NCBI RefSeq assembly: GCF_000006565.2
Contig: NC_031476.1
Location: 2,566,458 to 2,630,457 of the forward strand
Direction: 5' to 3'
From: Toxoplasma gondii ME49
Taxonomy: Eukaryota > Apicomplexa > Conoidasida > Eucoccidiorida > Sarcocystidae
Length of the DNA stretch: 64,000 nt
A program made the position numbers and the translations under genes. Each line of letters begins with the position of its first letter. Within the stretch, counting starts at the first letter, position 1. This document shows positions 27,901 to 39,353 of this stretch, piece by piece. The notes under the pieces are model-generated. The model saw nothing but the letters and a program-made list of their open reading frames with translations. It ran no database searches and was not told where the DNA came from.

Positions 27901-28953
27901 CTGCACAATAACACGGACAATTCGATCTTCTGCAGTTAGACGGAAGCTGGCGCTTAAAGCCATACCACAGTGTTTTACACTTCCAAAGGCCTACAGGAGG
28001 GTCTGATTGAATCTTTACAAGCCACGAGTTGAAAAACGGATTCTCCAGATGTGCGCGAATTCGGTGTGGTCGTGTTTCGCCTCCAGATGTGTTTTAGTGC
28101 TAGTGAGAGATTTCCGCATTCGTCACAATCTCGATGTCCTCATTACCACAGCGCGCCTTCATGTCGTTTTTGAACTTCGACGCTCGCGGTTCTGGATGTC
28201 GTTTCCCGCTCGATGCGCCGTTCTCTGAGATCCGCCCACAGGACGGGATAAATACGGTAACACAGATTGCTAGTCTTGGGGGTGCACCCGACAGGAGTAG
28301 CACCTGTAGGTTTTCACACCATATGACTGACTACATCCAGTATGCCTGTTCATCGATTCTTTCATGCTTCTGGCACGGTGTCTTGTGTCCGTTGATAGCC
28401 TTCCATTAATTGCTGACGTCACGCTGGCTACTGTGTAACCTATTGACGCCCCGCAGTGAGAGGCGATGCCGATATCGCTGTCGAGTTCGACGTTCGCAGG
28501 CTCTGGTAAGCTACAAGAGTGAAGAGGGAGATTTCTCGTTAAGGAGGGAGGCGACCACGTAGACTCGTTGAGATGATCAGCAGCGACGTCACTCGCAAAA
28601 TCAGTACTTGCGCGCTGACGCTTAGGAATCTAGACTTTTATATGTGCCGTTGTGATCTTGATTACCCACAGGAAATAGTAACAGCCGGGTCATAGAAATG
28701 AGCTAAAGGCAATTCAGATCACAAACAGGAAATGCGCCTTCCTTAAACTGTGGTGCTCTAACATGTTTTGGCCCGTAGGTCTCTGTGTGGCAGTGACGCA
28801 CTTCTCCGAGCAGTCGGCGGCTGCCTAGTCGATGAGAACGGCGAGGAGCTTATCTACAACGATTTGCTGTCGAGCTCTGCGCCGAAGACAATGTTTGCGT
28901 TCGTGAAGCGTTCGCTACTTCTCGACACTTTCCTGCTGAAGGATCCGTCCTAA
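24999..28953 (+). CDS. Myristoylation-signal/EF-hand/C2/BPNT-like fusion protein
   Basis: Three exons: 24999-27873, 28457-28505, 28779-28953, giving 1032 residues. The ATG chosen yields MGQAFS, an N-myristoylation consensus (Gly2, Ser6), so membrane attachment is likely. An EF-hand lies at ~150-170, with loop DVKGEGSLSEAE at 158-169. A C2 domain spans ~522-645, with WNEEIDIEL and an acidic loop with SDSD before a VGRGSL strand. The C-terminus (~690-1032) follows the second half of 3'(2'),5'-bisphosphate nucleotidase (BPNT1): SIGIAYQGKPVAGIAYFPF, then a Ser/Arg-rich insert, then VRGDADIAVEF and LWSLCGSDALLRAVGG, and exons 2 and 3 fit this alignment exactly. Catalytic signatures are lost: the family DPLDGT position reads VHLDCC around Asp700, and WDTCAP reads WSLCGS at 975-980. 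The N-terminal half of the phosphatase fold is not seen. It is probably a calcium/lipid-responsive scaffold with a pseudo-phosphatase module. Confidence 0.75.
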
Positions 28954-29703
28954 TGAGTGGAATGATATGTTCTATACGCTGACACTCACAAACTCTCACT
29001 GGGCATACATCCGTCACAGCTGAATGAAAGCTGGGGCGATGGAGCAACATCGAAACGTCACCAGCAACATCACGGTGGCATAGGTGTGGGAGACAAGTAG
29101 GATGGCCACGACTGGGAACAAACGTCTTTTCTTCGAACAGCGTGCTGCCAGCCACTCCCTGGCATGTGAATGATTTTGCGCCGCCACAGGACACATAGCT
29201 GAACGTTAATGATCACACCAATCTTCTGGTTCGAAGTGTGGCCCTGATGCGTGCAGCACATTGTAATACAACTATTTGTTTTTGTGGATGATCCCGCGCC
29301 TGAGATCGTCTGACTACCGTTATCGCAAGTAACTGTGCTTCTTTCACATGACGGTGAAGGGGCGTGGACTGATCCTCCAATCTCTTGTCATAGAAGCATA
29401 CACAAAATCATGTTGCAGCAGCTGACAGGAGCCCTCGCGTCACCGCGCGTACCGGTGACAACCGGATGATTCTTACAGCAATTCGACCGAACGAGAGTAT
29501 CTACACCCAGGCAGCTGCCAGCCAGGATGGTGATCACAATCACCGCGAATCTGAACTGCGTTTTACCAGCGAGAACAGTTTTCACTGTTCCGATAGAGGA
29601 ACGGTCATGCGAGAATAGTGGCGCTTTCATTTGGTAGTTGACAAAATAGGTACCATTCTTTTCCAGACGGCAAAGGTAATGACAACTTATCGGCAGTCAA
29701 GGG
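28954..29703. other. Convergent 3' intergenic region
   Basis: Tail-to-tail spacer between the EF-hand/C2 gene (plus) and the radial spoke gene (minus), expected to hold both 3' UTRs. No gene or repeat was recognised. Confidence 0.6.
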
Positions 29704-31122
29704 TTAATTTTCTCCCTCATCTTCTTCGCTCTCTGCATCCTCTTCATCGTTTTCTTGACTCGCTCCATCGGAAAGCTCTTCATCCTGTGGCTGAGGCTCA
29801 GGCTGCTCCTCAAGATCTTCGGGATCGTCTTGCACATCCTCTGGAGCAACAGGGAAGAAGGGATTTAGGCCAGCCTGTATACCGTAGCCAATATACACGT
29901 TTGTTAGCTTCTTGTTCTGATAGACAGTTACAGCACCAGGCCAACGCAGATTTTTAACCACCACAACCGCGTAAGACACTCCGTCAGACCCGTAGCTAGC
30001 ACAGTCGCCTGCGAGCTTGGAGGTCCATTGTGGGTAGCCGCCTGGTATTTCAGGATCCTCGACGATTGGTCGAGTTGCATCCAGAATTGGATCGCGTTCC
30101 ATTTTAGCTTGGATTTCCGCATAACGCTCCTCATCAGCCTCCTCATCGACTTCAGGGAATGCCGTTAGCCCGGCCGCGTTGATATATTCTCGAGCGTGAG
30201 TCCATGCTTCCAAGGAAAGCAACTCATGTGCAGATGGGTACTCGAATTCCGTGTCCTCCTCGATCTGTGTGGGCTCCTCTTCCTTCGGCCGCCATAGGCC
30301 CGCAGGGCAAATGACAGTCTCTGAGTTGATTTGTGCGATCACTGCCCGAAGTAAGTGGCGTTCCTTCCCCGCGAACCAAGGGAACGTAATAACAGGGTGA
30401 TCCAGATCACCTGTGAAAAATTTTTTTAACTTTCGGGCTGTCCTGATATGAGATGGTAGCAAATCCGGCAATACCTCCCACTCGCCGCTTCCCTCTGACT
30501 CCCGCAGAACCCAGTACGTATATTTGTTTGCTCCAAGCCCTCGCGGATCCGGTTCGTCATCGTCACCTTCGCCTGCCTCCCGTGCAGCCTCTTCCCCAGC
30601 CAGTTGCCCCTCTGCAATCCAGTAGTCGTTCTGAACCCCCAAAATCTTTCCCCAGAAACGAACACTTAGAAGCCTTGGCGTTTCAGCAGCTAGGCGCTTC
30701 AGAGAGCACGATATTCGAAAGGCCTCCTTTTCCGAAAAGCCGTATCCCGCCCAGCTCAGCAAGCGATTCTCTAGCATGAAGTCTGGAGCAAAAGCAAATC
30801 CCTTGTCGCCATCGTCTTCTTGTGGTGCTGCCAATTTCAGGCTTTTTCGTGTTACCTTCAGCCATTTTGCCTGTGCTTCGGCGAGCCTCGGTTCCTCATC
30901 AGCTGTGCGTGGCTGCTCCACCTTCTGTTTGACATCTCGCTGTTTCTTTACGTACTCGGAGACGAGTTCAAATGATTCGTATGGGTCAGGAGGCCGCTGA
31001 TCTAGGAGCGTCGATAATACTTCCGCAACATGCTCCAGAACACACTGACCCTCAGGCGTCGCCTGGCGAAGGTAACTCTCTGCACCCTCCAAAGACAAAA
31101 GAGAACTTACATTCGACATCAT
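29704..31122 (-). CDS. Radial spoke head protein RSP4/6 (RSPH4A/RSPH6A family)
   Basis: Single uninterrupted frame of 472 residues, starting at a tandem ATG-ATG (31122 chosen). It matches the radial spoke head family along its length: an N-terminal helical part, RFWGKILGVQNDYWIAEGQL, GANKYTYWV, ARKLKKFFTGDLDHPVI, LLRAVIAQI, GYPQWTSKLAG, LRWPGAVTVYQNKKLTNVYIG and an acidic tail rich in Glu/Asp, as in human RSPH4A. The protein forms the head of axonemal radial spokes that contact the central pair and control flagellar beating. In a coccidian this would act in the microgamete. The gene is intronless while its neighbours are split into 3-12 exons. A GTAAGT inside codons 5-7 could be used as a donor, but the coding reading makes better sense. 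Confidence 0.93.
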   Translation of the reverse strand: MMSNVSSLLSLEGAESYLRQATPEGQCVLEHVAEVLSTLLDQRPPDPYESFELVSEYVKKQRDVKQKVEQPRTADEEPRLAEAQAKWLKVTRKSLKLAAPQEDDGDKGFAFAPDFMLENRLLSWAGYGFSEKEAFRISCSLKRLAAETPRLLSVRFWGKILGVQNDYWIAEGQLAGEEAAREAGEGDDDEPDPRGLGANKYTYWVLRESEGSGEWEVLPDLLPSHIRTARKLKKFFTGDLDHPVITFPWFAGKERHLLRAVIAQINSETVICPAGLWRPKEEEPTQIEEDTEFEYPSAHELLSLEAWTHAREYINAAGLTAFPEVDEEADEERYAEIQAKMERDPILDATRPIVEDPEIPGGYPQWTSKLAGDCASYGSDGVSYAVVVVKNLRWPGAVTVYQNKKLTNVYIGYGIQAGLNPFFPVAPEDVQDDPEDLEEQPEPQPQDEELSDGASQENDEEDAESEEDEGEN

Positions 31123-33278
31123 GCTGATTCAATGCTTTATTAAATGTGGCAAATGGTAGCACCCTGGACTGTGAGTGAGCTTATCCCCATATCGTTGCAT
31201 CAACTACCCGAGTCGATTAGATTATTGACAAATCCCTGGGGATATCCAGCTTTCGTTCCTCAAAACGCGCGCCGCTTTGTGTCGGCCCAACTCAAACGTG
31301 TGCTGCTTTAAGCTTCGATCGGTTCCTTTTATTACCTTCATACGCTGCTGCAAATCTTCTAAACGGGAGGGGACGGTCGTAGCGGGCGTCAGCGTTGAGT
31401 ATTAATGTTACGGTGGGCTCAGCAAAAGGATCGATTGTCTTTCGGAGCCGTGGACAGATACACGTGTTTATGGACGCCAACAAGATCTACTCGTCCTCAT
31501 GCAGCACTGAGCACTTTCACAGTTTCGTCACATTTTTCTGTCTGTGGGCTGAGGGGCCCCGTGCTGTACACGGCCGCCCTATCGCCGCAATAGAGTTAAT
31601 GAGAGAAAGCGACTCCGCCTTAGGGCTTAACCAAGCAAATTATTTCGCCTTTACCTACTATCAAACCTCGGCGGGGAAAAATGCTCTTCTATTCCATCAA
31701 AAATGCCTATCTGTCGCCTTGGAAACACACTGAGCAAGTCTTTTGGGCACCAAAAAGCGAGGCCATCCCAAATAGCGAAAGCCCCGGGACGGCTGCCATT
31801 GTTTGTCCCAGCAAATCGTGCAACACACCAGGACAAAATGTAGCATTTCAAGTACTCTTCCGTATTGCTACGGTGTAAGGGACGAAAGGGCGAACCTTCT
31901 CACGGAAGTCAACATCTTCGAACGATTACTGGCATACACCAGCACCCCAGGGCATAACTCCGGTGGCAGCAGACAACTCAGTGCCAGTCAGTGAAAGCAC
32001 TCTAGTGGCTTTGTTACCGCTGTCGTCGCAATATCATTCCCCCTATCAGTTGTGAGAGTTTCAGTATTCCAGAATGTAGAATACTTCGTTACATTAACGA
32101 ACGCACCTTCGGTGTCCGTTACACGTTCTGCTTTACCAGAAGCCGAACGAATCGAAGCTTGCCCCGTTTTCCAAGCAGTGAGGAGTCGAATTGATGAGCA
32201 GCTCCTGGTGTCGTCTGATCAATGGCTCTCACCCGTATGAGTCGTCGAATACTCTGGTTCACAGTTTTGTCTTGCGAATGAAAACCGGGAGGAGCTGGAA
32301 GCATGTGACTGATTCACTTTGATTTTGGGATTGGTCAATGTCGCCTCCCGCCGACAAACTGGCAGATCCAATCATAACGCATCGTTCCCCTATGCTACTA
32401 GATAATATCTGATTCACGTATAACAGTGACGCAGTTGAATTGACTTGTACTCGAAACTAAGATATTCAGAGGGCGTATCCCAGACGCGGCAACAAGCAGC
32501 TACCAAACATACGGCTGGTGTTCTGAGCAAAGTGAATGCGCATTTCATTCACGCATTCTTTACTATTTCCTGACCTTCACGACCTTGACTGACGTTCACT
32601 AGTGCACACGTGGTTGCTCGTGCTCAATCGTACAATATCGAAGATCGTTCCTTCAGGTCATCGACAACCGCAGCACACATCATCCCTTTATTATCCCTTT
32701 TGGGCGGATTAAGCAGCCATCAGGGAACCTTATTCGTTCAGAGAATGCACTACCCTACATCACTTCTACAGATGTGTTGCAGGTCCAAAAGTATCCTGCC
32801 GCAGCTCGGAGAGTACAAAACTTCACGCCTCCTGCATGATTATTGTGACTCCCGTCGCAAAATGGGGAACAACGCTTGCGGCATGTGTGTTGGTTAGACA
32901 AGGAAGAGGGCCTTCACTCGTATAACCGCTGTGCGGGGGGGATAAATCACGTCCACTGTATATTTACGCGTAGTCTTTCCGACGACTATCACATCCTTTT
33001 GAGCACATGCAGTCACCGGAAATCGTCATGGGGAAGCCGGGCCCTCGCTGTAAACGCAGCTTGTTCTTGCTCTAGTCGATGTTTTGACAAGGCGTCAAAG
33101 ATGGACAAATCGTGACAGGATCGCCTCGAGAGAGGTACCTGTACATCGTGGTTGTTCCCTGAGTACGTCACTCAATGGAGAACGCCTACATAAGCTAGAC
33201 AACTCTCAACGAAGCCATGGGTACAAGTGTATTTTGCTTACACAGATAAAGCCCTTTTATCGACGGGTCACCTGCGGG
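31123..33278. other. Intergenic, promoter side of the radial spoke gene
   Basis: Short unrelated open frames only. The stretch holds the radial spoke gene's 5' flank and the 3' UTR of the MCM-binding protein gene. No repeat or RNA gene was recognised. Confidence 0.5.
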
Positions 33279-36200
33279 TTACATACATTCCACACCGCTG
33301 TTATATTCAGCCTTTTTTTGGACCGCCAGGCGCGCGCGTCTTCGTGTCTCGAGGTCCATAACACGGTGCCAATGTTCGGGGGACAACTTCCCAACATCTT
33401 TGCCGCGTTCTGCGATTGCGGAACCTGAATGTAAGTCGTGACGAAGAGGAAAGCATCCCTCTCCAAAAGAAGCCGCCATGGCGTCCGCGAGTACCAGCCA
33501 GACAGGAAAGTCATCACCTGAGGGCAAGCCAATAAACAGGCGAGTCCGAGTGACATTCAACACACGCAGTGAACAGCAGGCCACTTTAATTGTACGTAGG
33601 CTATTTCCATAGGAATTACCTGAATCGAAAATCGTTAGTAGACAAGCCGGCATTCGACAGCAGGATTCACTTGAATTGGGAAGGAATGGAGGTCGGTCTT
33701 GCAACCGTCCCACATGCAACGGAGCCCGCAAATGTACGTCATGCCGCCGCTAGCCATCTTTACACTGGCATTGTCCCAATTCAGCGTGTGTCCGCGAATA
33801 ACCAGGCATTCGAAATATATGCTGCTGCGTTGTCGGTCTTTTCTCACAACATGTCGTACACAACGCATGTCCGATGAGGGTCCCTACTTACTTTTCACAC
33901 TCCGATCCTCTTGCCGGACGCGCACCCAGTCCTCGATCATCATTTGGCGGGTCTCATCCGGAATATCCACCCCCAGTTCTCTTCTGCTTGCGGCACCAAT
34001 CAGTGTTCGCCAGTGACGGATTTCGCGCTCCTGTCTTAGTTCCACTGCAACATCAGTATGCACCGCTGTCTCTTCCGTAGCGTCGTCGCGAACATCTGTG
34101 ATAGTCGAGTCGGGTCTATCGCGCTCGCAGTCTTCTTTTGTATGCTGAAAACCAACACCATTTGAGGTTGTGCCTTCTACCGGGACTGGTAGAAGGTGAG
34201 GCGCGAAGACAGACGAGGACGCAGTGGACGTTGTCATGCAAATGTTAATAGTGTCCGTCGCAACGCGTTGCCTGGAGACGATGAAATCGTACGACACCTC
34301 CCCATCAGCTACAAGAGCTTCGAGGGCTCGGAGATTCTGTGCTGCTTTCTGGTTCAGCTCCTCGAGCTTCTTCGCTTGAAGTTCCTTTCTTTCCTTCTGC
34401 CCATTATCCTTTCTTGCTTCTGTCGAGCCAGCTTTAGAGTTTGGCTGTACAGACGGATCGGCGCATTCACGTTTCACGCACGAGATGGGCGCCTCGCGCT
34501 CCTCACATTTCGAGTCGGCCTCGACGATACGACGGCAAGCATCGTTGATCACTCTCTTGGACACCACTTCCGGCTCGTCAATCACGAGTACAGTTCCTCT
34601 GGCAAGCTGCAGAACTCCTCGTGCTGTAATACACACACAAATTCACAGATGGCATAGTGGTCGCAATTGGGTTATCAGCACATTACTCGAGTACTCTACG
34701 GTAGATAAAGTGTGGCTTACCGAGCCGACCCAGGTTGTCCGCTGAATCGTCATCGAGTAGCAGTTTGGGGGTTAAGGAGCTTGTTGCCAGTGAACTGGGA
34801 CGGACAGACAACCCAACCAATCGTGGCACAAGGTTGTCGAGGACCTCCATCATCATTTGACTCTGTACCGAAAATGAACAGTGGCATTCTTTGCATGCAT
34901 CGCCATGGCCGCCCTTCTCTGCCGTCGTCTCCTGTTTGACTAGTTGCAGCTGCTGCGTTGCGTTCTGCTGACTCAATGGCCTGGTCACGAAGTTCAGCTT
35001 CAGCCGAGAAAAAGGACCACCCTCGTCCTCAGCAGAAGATGTCGATGACATTCGCCGACAGCAGAGAGCCAGCAAAAGATATTCGGCCGCCAGAAGGTCG
35101 CCTCCCAGTCCTCTGGGGAGAAACATAAGAGGGACACATCACGATTTATGGTCAAGCCAAAACATGAGCTGATGTGTTAGCTCAGCCCACCTGATGAAGG
35201 AGTCCCGCATGGCGTGGTCTGTACCAAGTCATTGGAGGGATTGCACTACGCCAGTCGGCGTCCACCGAAGGCAACTAGCGATTCAAAATTCCTGTGTCTT
35301 ATTTTCAGAAAGTCTAACGCGAACTGTTTCAGACGTACGTGTAGTGGATAACCAGCCAAACAGGGCAACACAGCACGAAAACCCTCCGACACATGGAATC
35401 ATAGAGCAACAGATCGTGGTTGTCTAGATGATGATGCGCGTCGTGCATTTGTGCATTCGCACCCCCCTTATCTACGCTTAAGGAGCATCTGCCAACTCTC
35501 TGATGCCCTTTCCTAGAGCACCTGCATCTACGTGAAAAACAAGGAATGACCAGTCACGGCGTCGATGCTGCGATGCGTGCAGACAAACACACGAACTGCG
35601 AAAGTATTCAGGATGTAAGAAAAGACATTTCAGCTGTAGGCATAGTGCCACTACCTAGAAGCTCGACATTGACTCCTGCTGCGGCTGCCTCATTTCCCAT
35701 TGACCGATGAACGCCCTCCTTGTGTACAACTTCACGTGTTGCACTTACTTTGACAGAAAGCGGATAAGGGAGTCTCTTTTGCGCGGCGTGACTGTCGGTG
35801 CTTCAGGCGACTCAAGCACCGAACTGGAGAGCGAAAAATGGAAGAGAGCGCGATCCACAGCGGGATTGAAGAAACAGACGCGCTTCCAGTTGAACACATG
35901 AAGACGGACTTTGACGCCTCTCGAGGCAACCCGTTGTGTCGGGGTTCCTTCAGTGCTGGTGCAAAGACACCTAGACTGTGTCTCCTGCTCCATTTCATGC
36001 TTGACGCAGTATTTCAGACTAGATCCAAACGAGACGCCGGCCAGCGTGTCAGCGACTGCCGACTCCTCACAGGTCGGTAGAACAGAGAGAATGCCGACTG
36101 CATCAACGATGTCGTTCAGGAGGAGCTGTGGCTTTCCCGACGTCTTCTGGACACCGTCGTCACCTTCGGCGTTGTCTCCATCGCTGCATTCTCCAGAAGC

Positions 36201-38332
36201 AGCCGCCTCCCTATCCACTGAGTACAGCAGAAGGGTACACTCGTTCAGAGCCGCAGGAATCGGAGATCCATCGGCCTGCTCTGTTTCAGTCGCCGTAGAG
36301 CTTCCTGCATCCCCCGTCACTGACTGGGTTCTCTGACAGGCTAGATGGCGGCACCATTTCGTCTCTCCTGGGACCGGGACACACTGGTACGGCCAGCGAT
36401 TCCAAATTTGTACAGGTAGCACACACCGTTGTCCATTTTTATTCTCGTCAGAGTTGCAGGACGAACTCGGAAAATCCGCAGTTGCAGACAGGCTGTAGAC
36501 TTCGGAAGAATCCACGGAGTCGCTACCAAGAAAGCCATCTTCGCCCACGGTGTCAAGCGCAGAACAGCACTGAAGCTTGTCGCTGAGAGCAACAGCCGCA
36601 CGAACAGAGAACAAAGACGAAATATGCCCAAAGTCAGTGGGAAACGTCAAAAGCCAGAAACAAGTGTGAATATGAAGAGGAACAAAAAAGATGAGCTGTC
36701 GGACTGCAAATAGGTAAAAAGAAAGCGACGCTTTCGCGCGAAGCGAAGGTGGGCGGCAGTGTCTGGACACTCGGCTGCATCCGGCAAGGTCCGCATGAAC
36801 AGCCCCGGAAATTAACGCAGATACTGGAACTCATGGCCAACTGGGCTTTCGGGCCTCACCGATATTTGCTAGTGTGCCAAACGACTTGGTCGGGAGACTT
36901 CTTGCTCGAACGTGGACATGGCACCGCACCTGCGTAGAACTCTGTATTCAGTGGCTGAGAAAACGACGCATGCACGACACAGATCGACCATCAGGCTTAC
37001 GCCTACGCGCTCCAGAATTGTCTGCCTATCCTCCAGCATTGAGCGGCACACTAGCTTCTTGTGCGTCTCCTCAGCGCTTTGCAGTGCGCCTACAGACACC
37101 GACACAGTGCATGCACCACCACGGACGAATTCCATCGAGATGTGTGCCGATCTGTGCATACCTGTTGGACGAGGCCGCGGTACCGACAGACCTTGCCATT
37201 GAGCCCAAAAAGCTCCTTTTCCTGTATATCCATTGACACAGACAGAAGCTGCGGTCATTTCGTCACGTCAGGTACAAACAACGGAAGACGGCGACTAAGT
37301 CGGGCCCTCACCCTGTCGCATGTGACAAGGATACTCCTGATTAGGAACCATGTGAGACACTGACGCCTCCACTCAAGGCCTTACCGAAATGCCGCCGAGA
37401 ATGGTGAGGTCCGTCACATGTTGCCCGGTCGCGAGGAACGCGTCACGAAGGGTTTCGGCTTCGCCCCTGAAAACGGCCGTGAAAGATCCAGAGAGAGACA
37501 TTGGGAATGATTCTGCACTTGCAGTATCTGTGCCTCCGAATATATGCTGTGCGCCACGTCTGGCGGCCGCGCTTCGTCATTCGTGTTATGCCGCTATGCG
37601 TTTCAACTTCAACTTCAAAGTCACAGCGTCCTCTACAGTGTGGTGCATCCACCTATGCAGAAAGTTATTGTCTGCGTGACGCAACACACATAACAACGGT
37701 TTTACAGTCTTGTCCTGAATCGGTTGCTCTACATTGTCTGCCGATAGGAAAAGGCCTAAAGTGCGGCGGGGTCACTTCAAATCTGCCTTTTGTGTGCACG
37801 TCGTTTCAGGACCATCGATACACTGTCTGGGCATGACGACGGAAGCGAGAAGGGAATGCCAACAGACGGAAAGCATCTCTTTCGCTCCCATTCTCAACAC
37901 AAAAGGAAGAGATGTATGCCTGAACGCAAGCCCTGTGTTGGCATGCGCAGTGGACCAGCCCTTGATACACAATCCAGAATGCGGGAAAACTCTGGGGCGG
38001 AACGGCGCGTCAGATAGTCACAGTAATGATAGAGTAGAGGTAGACGTATAGAAAAAAGCACAGAGAAGCATCGTTTCAGAAGATTCATTCCACGGAGGGG
38101 GAAGCGGTGTCCTTGCGGAAGACACCACGTACCAGTCCTCTGCGGGGAACGCCCCGCGTCCTTGGGCTCCTCCTTGAAGAGCCGTTACATGCTGTCGAAA
38201 CCCTTTGTCGACCAGCTGAAGAGCGACACTCTCCTCCTCGCCCTGACAAGATTCAAAGCTGTGTTTCTCCGAAGTCACAGGGCTGTTGGATGCCTCCACA
38301 TTGTGCCGTCGCGCCTGACTGTTTGCTGTCAT
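33279..38332 (-). CDS. MCMBP: Mini-chromosome maintenance complex-binding protein
   Basis: Eight phase-consistent minus-strand exons give 877 residues: 38332-38133, 37466-37385, 37221-37162, 36954-36860, 36582-35749, 35112-34721, 34623-33892, 33517-33279. Similarity to human MCMBP is continuous: AEDWGEAETLRDAF (human NPDWEKKVIEYF), NGKVCRYRGLVQQ, NTEFYAG, HTSKYRD, CVPVPGE, LLLNDIVDAVGILSV, GLGGDLLAAEYLL, LQLARGTVLVIDE, VSYDFIV, and the C-terminal DDFPVWLVLADAM with SPEHWHRVMDLETRRRARL. MCMBP binds MCM subunits, promotes unloading and assembly of the helicase complex, and acts in the nucleus. The protein is longer than the human one (about 640), with Ser/Glu/Lys-rich inserts between conserved blocks in exons 5 and 7. 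The start ATG is at 38332. The gene diverges from NTF2 across about 1 kb. Confidence 0.9.
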
Positions 38333-39353
38333 CGTTACGAGTTAGTGACACGATTGACTTCTGAAATCGCTACGGATTGAAGATTAGAGTAAGCAGAACA
38401 CACTGCAAAAGCGATTGCTCGCGTGATGGATTTCTTGCTGAAACAGAACACTACTGGCACTCAAACGAGGCGGGTGGTGAGTGTGGCAAACAACCATTCC
38501 TTATAGAAGATGAGGAGGCTCGAAAGTACGACGTCATTCACGTCTTTGACTCTTCGTCCGTCTCCTGGCTTCCCGTTCGGTTCATTCGCGATCGATTGTG
38601 ATGTATTTTTCACCTTGGAAAAAGCGGCTTGCTATTTCGCGGACGGGGCTGGCGGATGGAGGCCTGTCTCCGGTCCCAGTCAATTTTGACGAAAATAGTT
38701 AAATGCACAAATCCGTTCGCAGAGATCCTGACGCAAAACTTAGAACGTGGTAGAAGGTTGTGAAAGGGATCGGGAACACTACAGACTCAGAAAATTGATG
38801 TGTTGACTGAAAGAACACGAAGTGTGCTGAGCGAAGCCTCTGTGGAAGACGACATGCGTGTAGTCGCTGGTGTCCGAACTGTGCAGTACGTCGATTCGTT
38901 CACTAAGCCAGTCCAGCAACAAACACACGAACCCCTCTATTAAACGCAATGGAACAATTTTCAAACACCGATTCACTCAAAGAAAAACACGAGACACGAC
39001 GGTGAGGTGATGGGGGGTGCGATGTCTCCGGCGCGAAGTGTTCAAGAAACTGACTCCTGTTGTTGCACTCTGACCCTTTTTCTCAAACTGGGGGGGGGGG
39101 TGGGGATGGAAAGACCTGAAACGGGGAGACAGCGAAGCCAGAAGTGGATACCGGTTTTCAGTGCGTACTGAGAGTGGCTCTTGAACTTTTCAGAACTTTC
39201 TTGGTGTTTTTCCCTTCTCTTTACCAAAAGTTCATTCTGCCTCAGCCGTCGGCAGTTTAAAGGTTGCCGTTTGAAGCTCGTTTCCTGTTGTTTGTCCTTT
39301 CTTTCGTTTCAGTCCCCGCATCTTGGTGAGCCTTTGCGATATCTCCATTCATC
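38333..39353. promoter_or_regulatory. Shared upstream region of MCMBP and NTF2
   Basis: Head-to-head spacer of about 1 kb between the MCMBP start (minus) and the NTF2 start (plus). It contains a run of about eleven G at 39090-39100 and a pyrimidine-rich segment just before NTF2 (39190-39310). It must hold both promoters and 5' UTRs; no specific factor site is claimed. Confidence 0.5.

Noticed and set aside
35745..36770. 341-residue single-exon minus-strand protein
   Set aside because: It is MCMBP exon 5 (36582-35749) plus intron read-through at its 5' side, not a separate gene.
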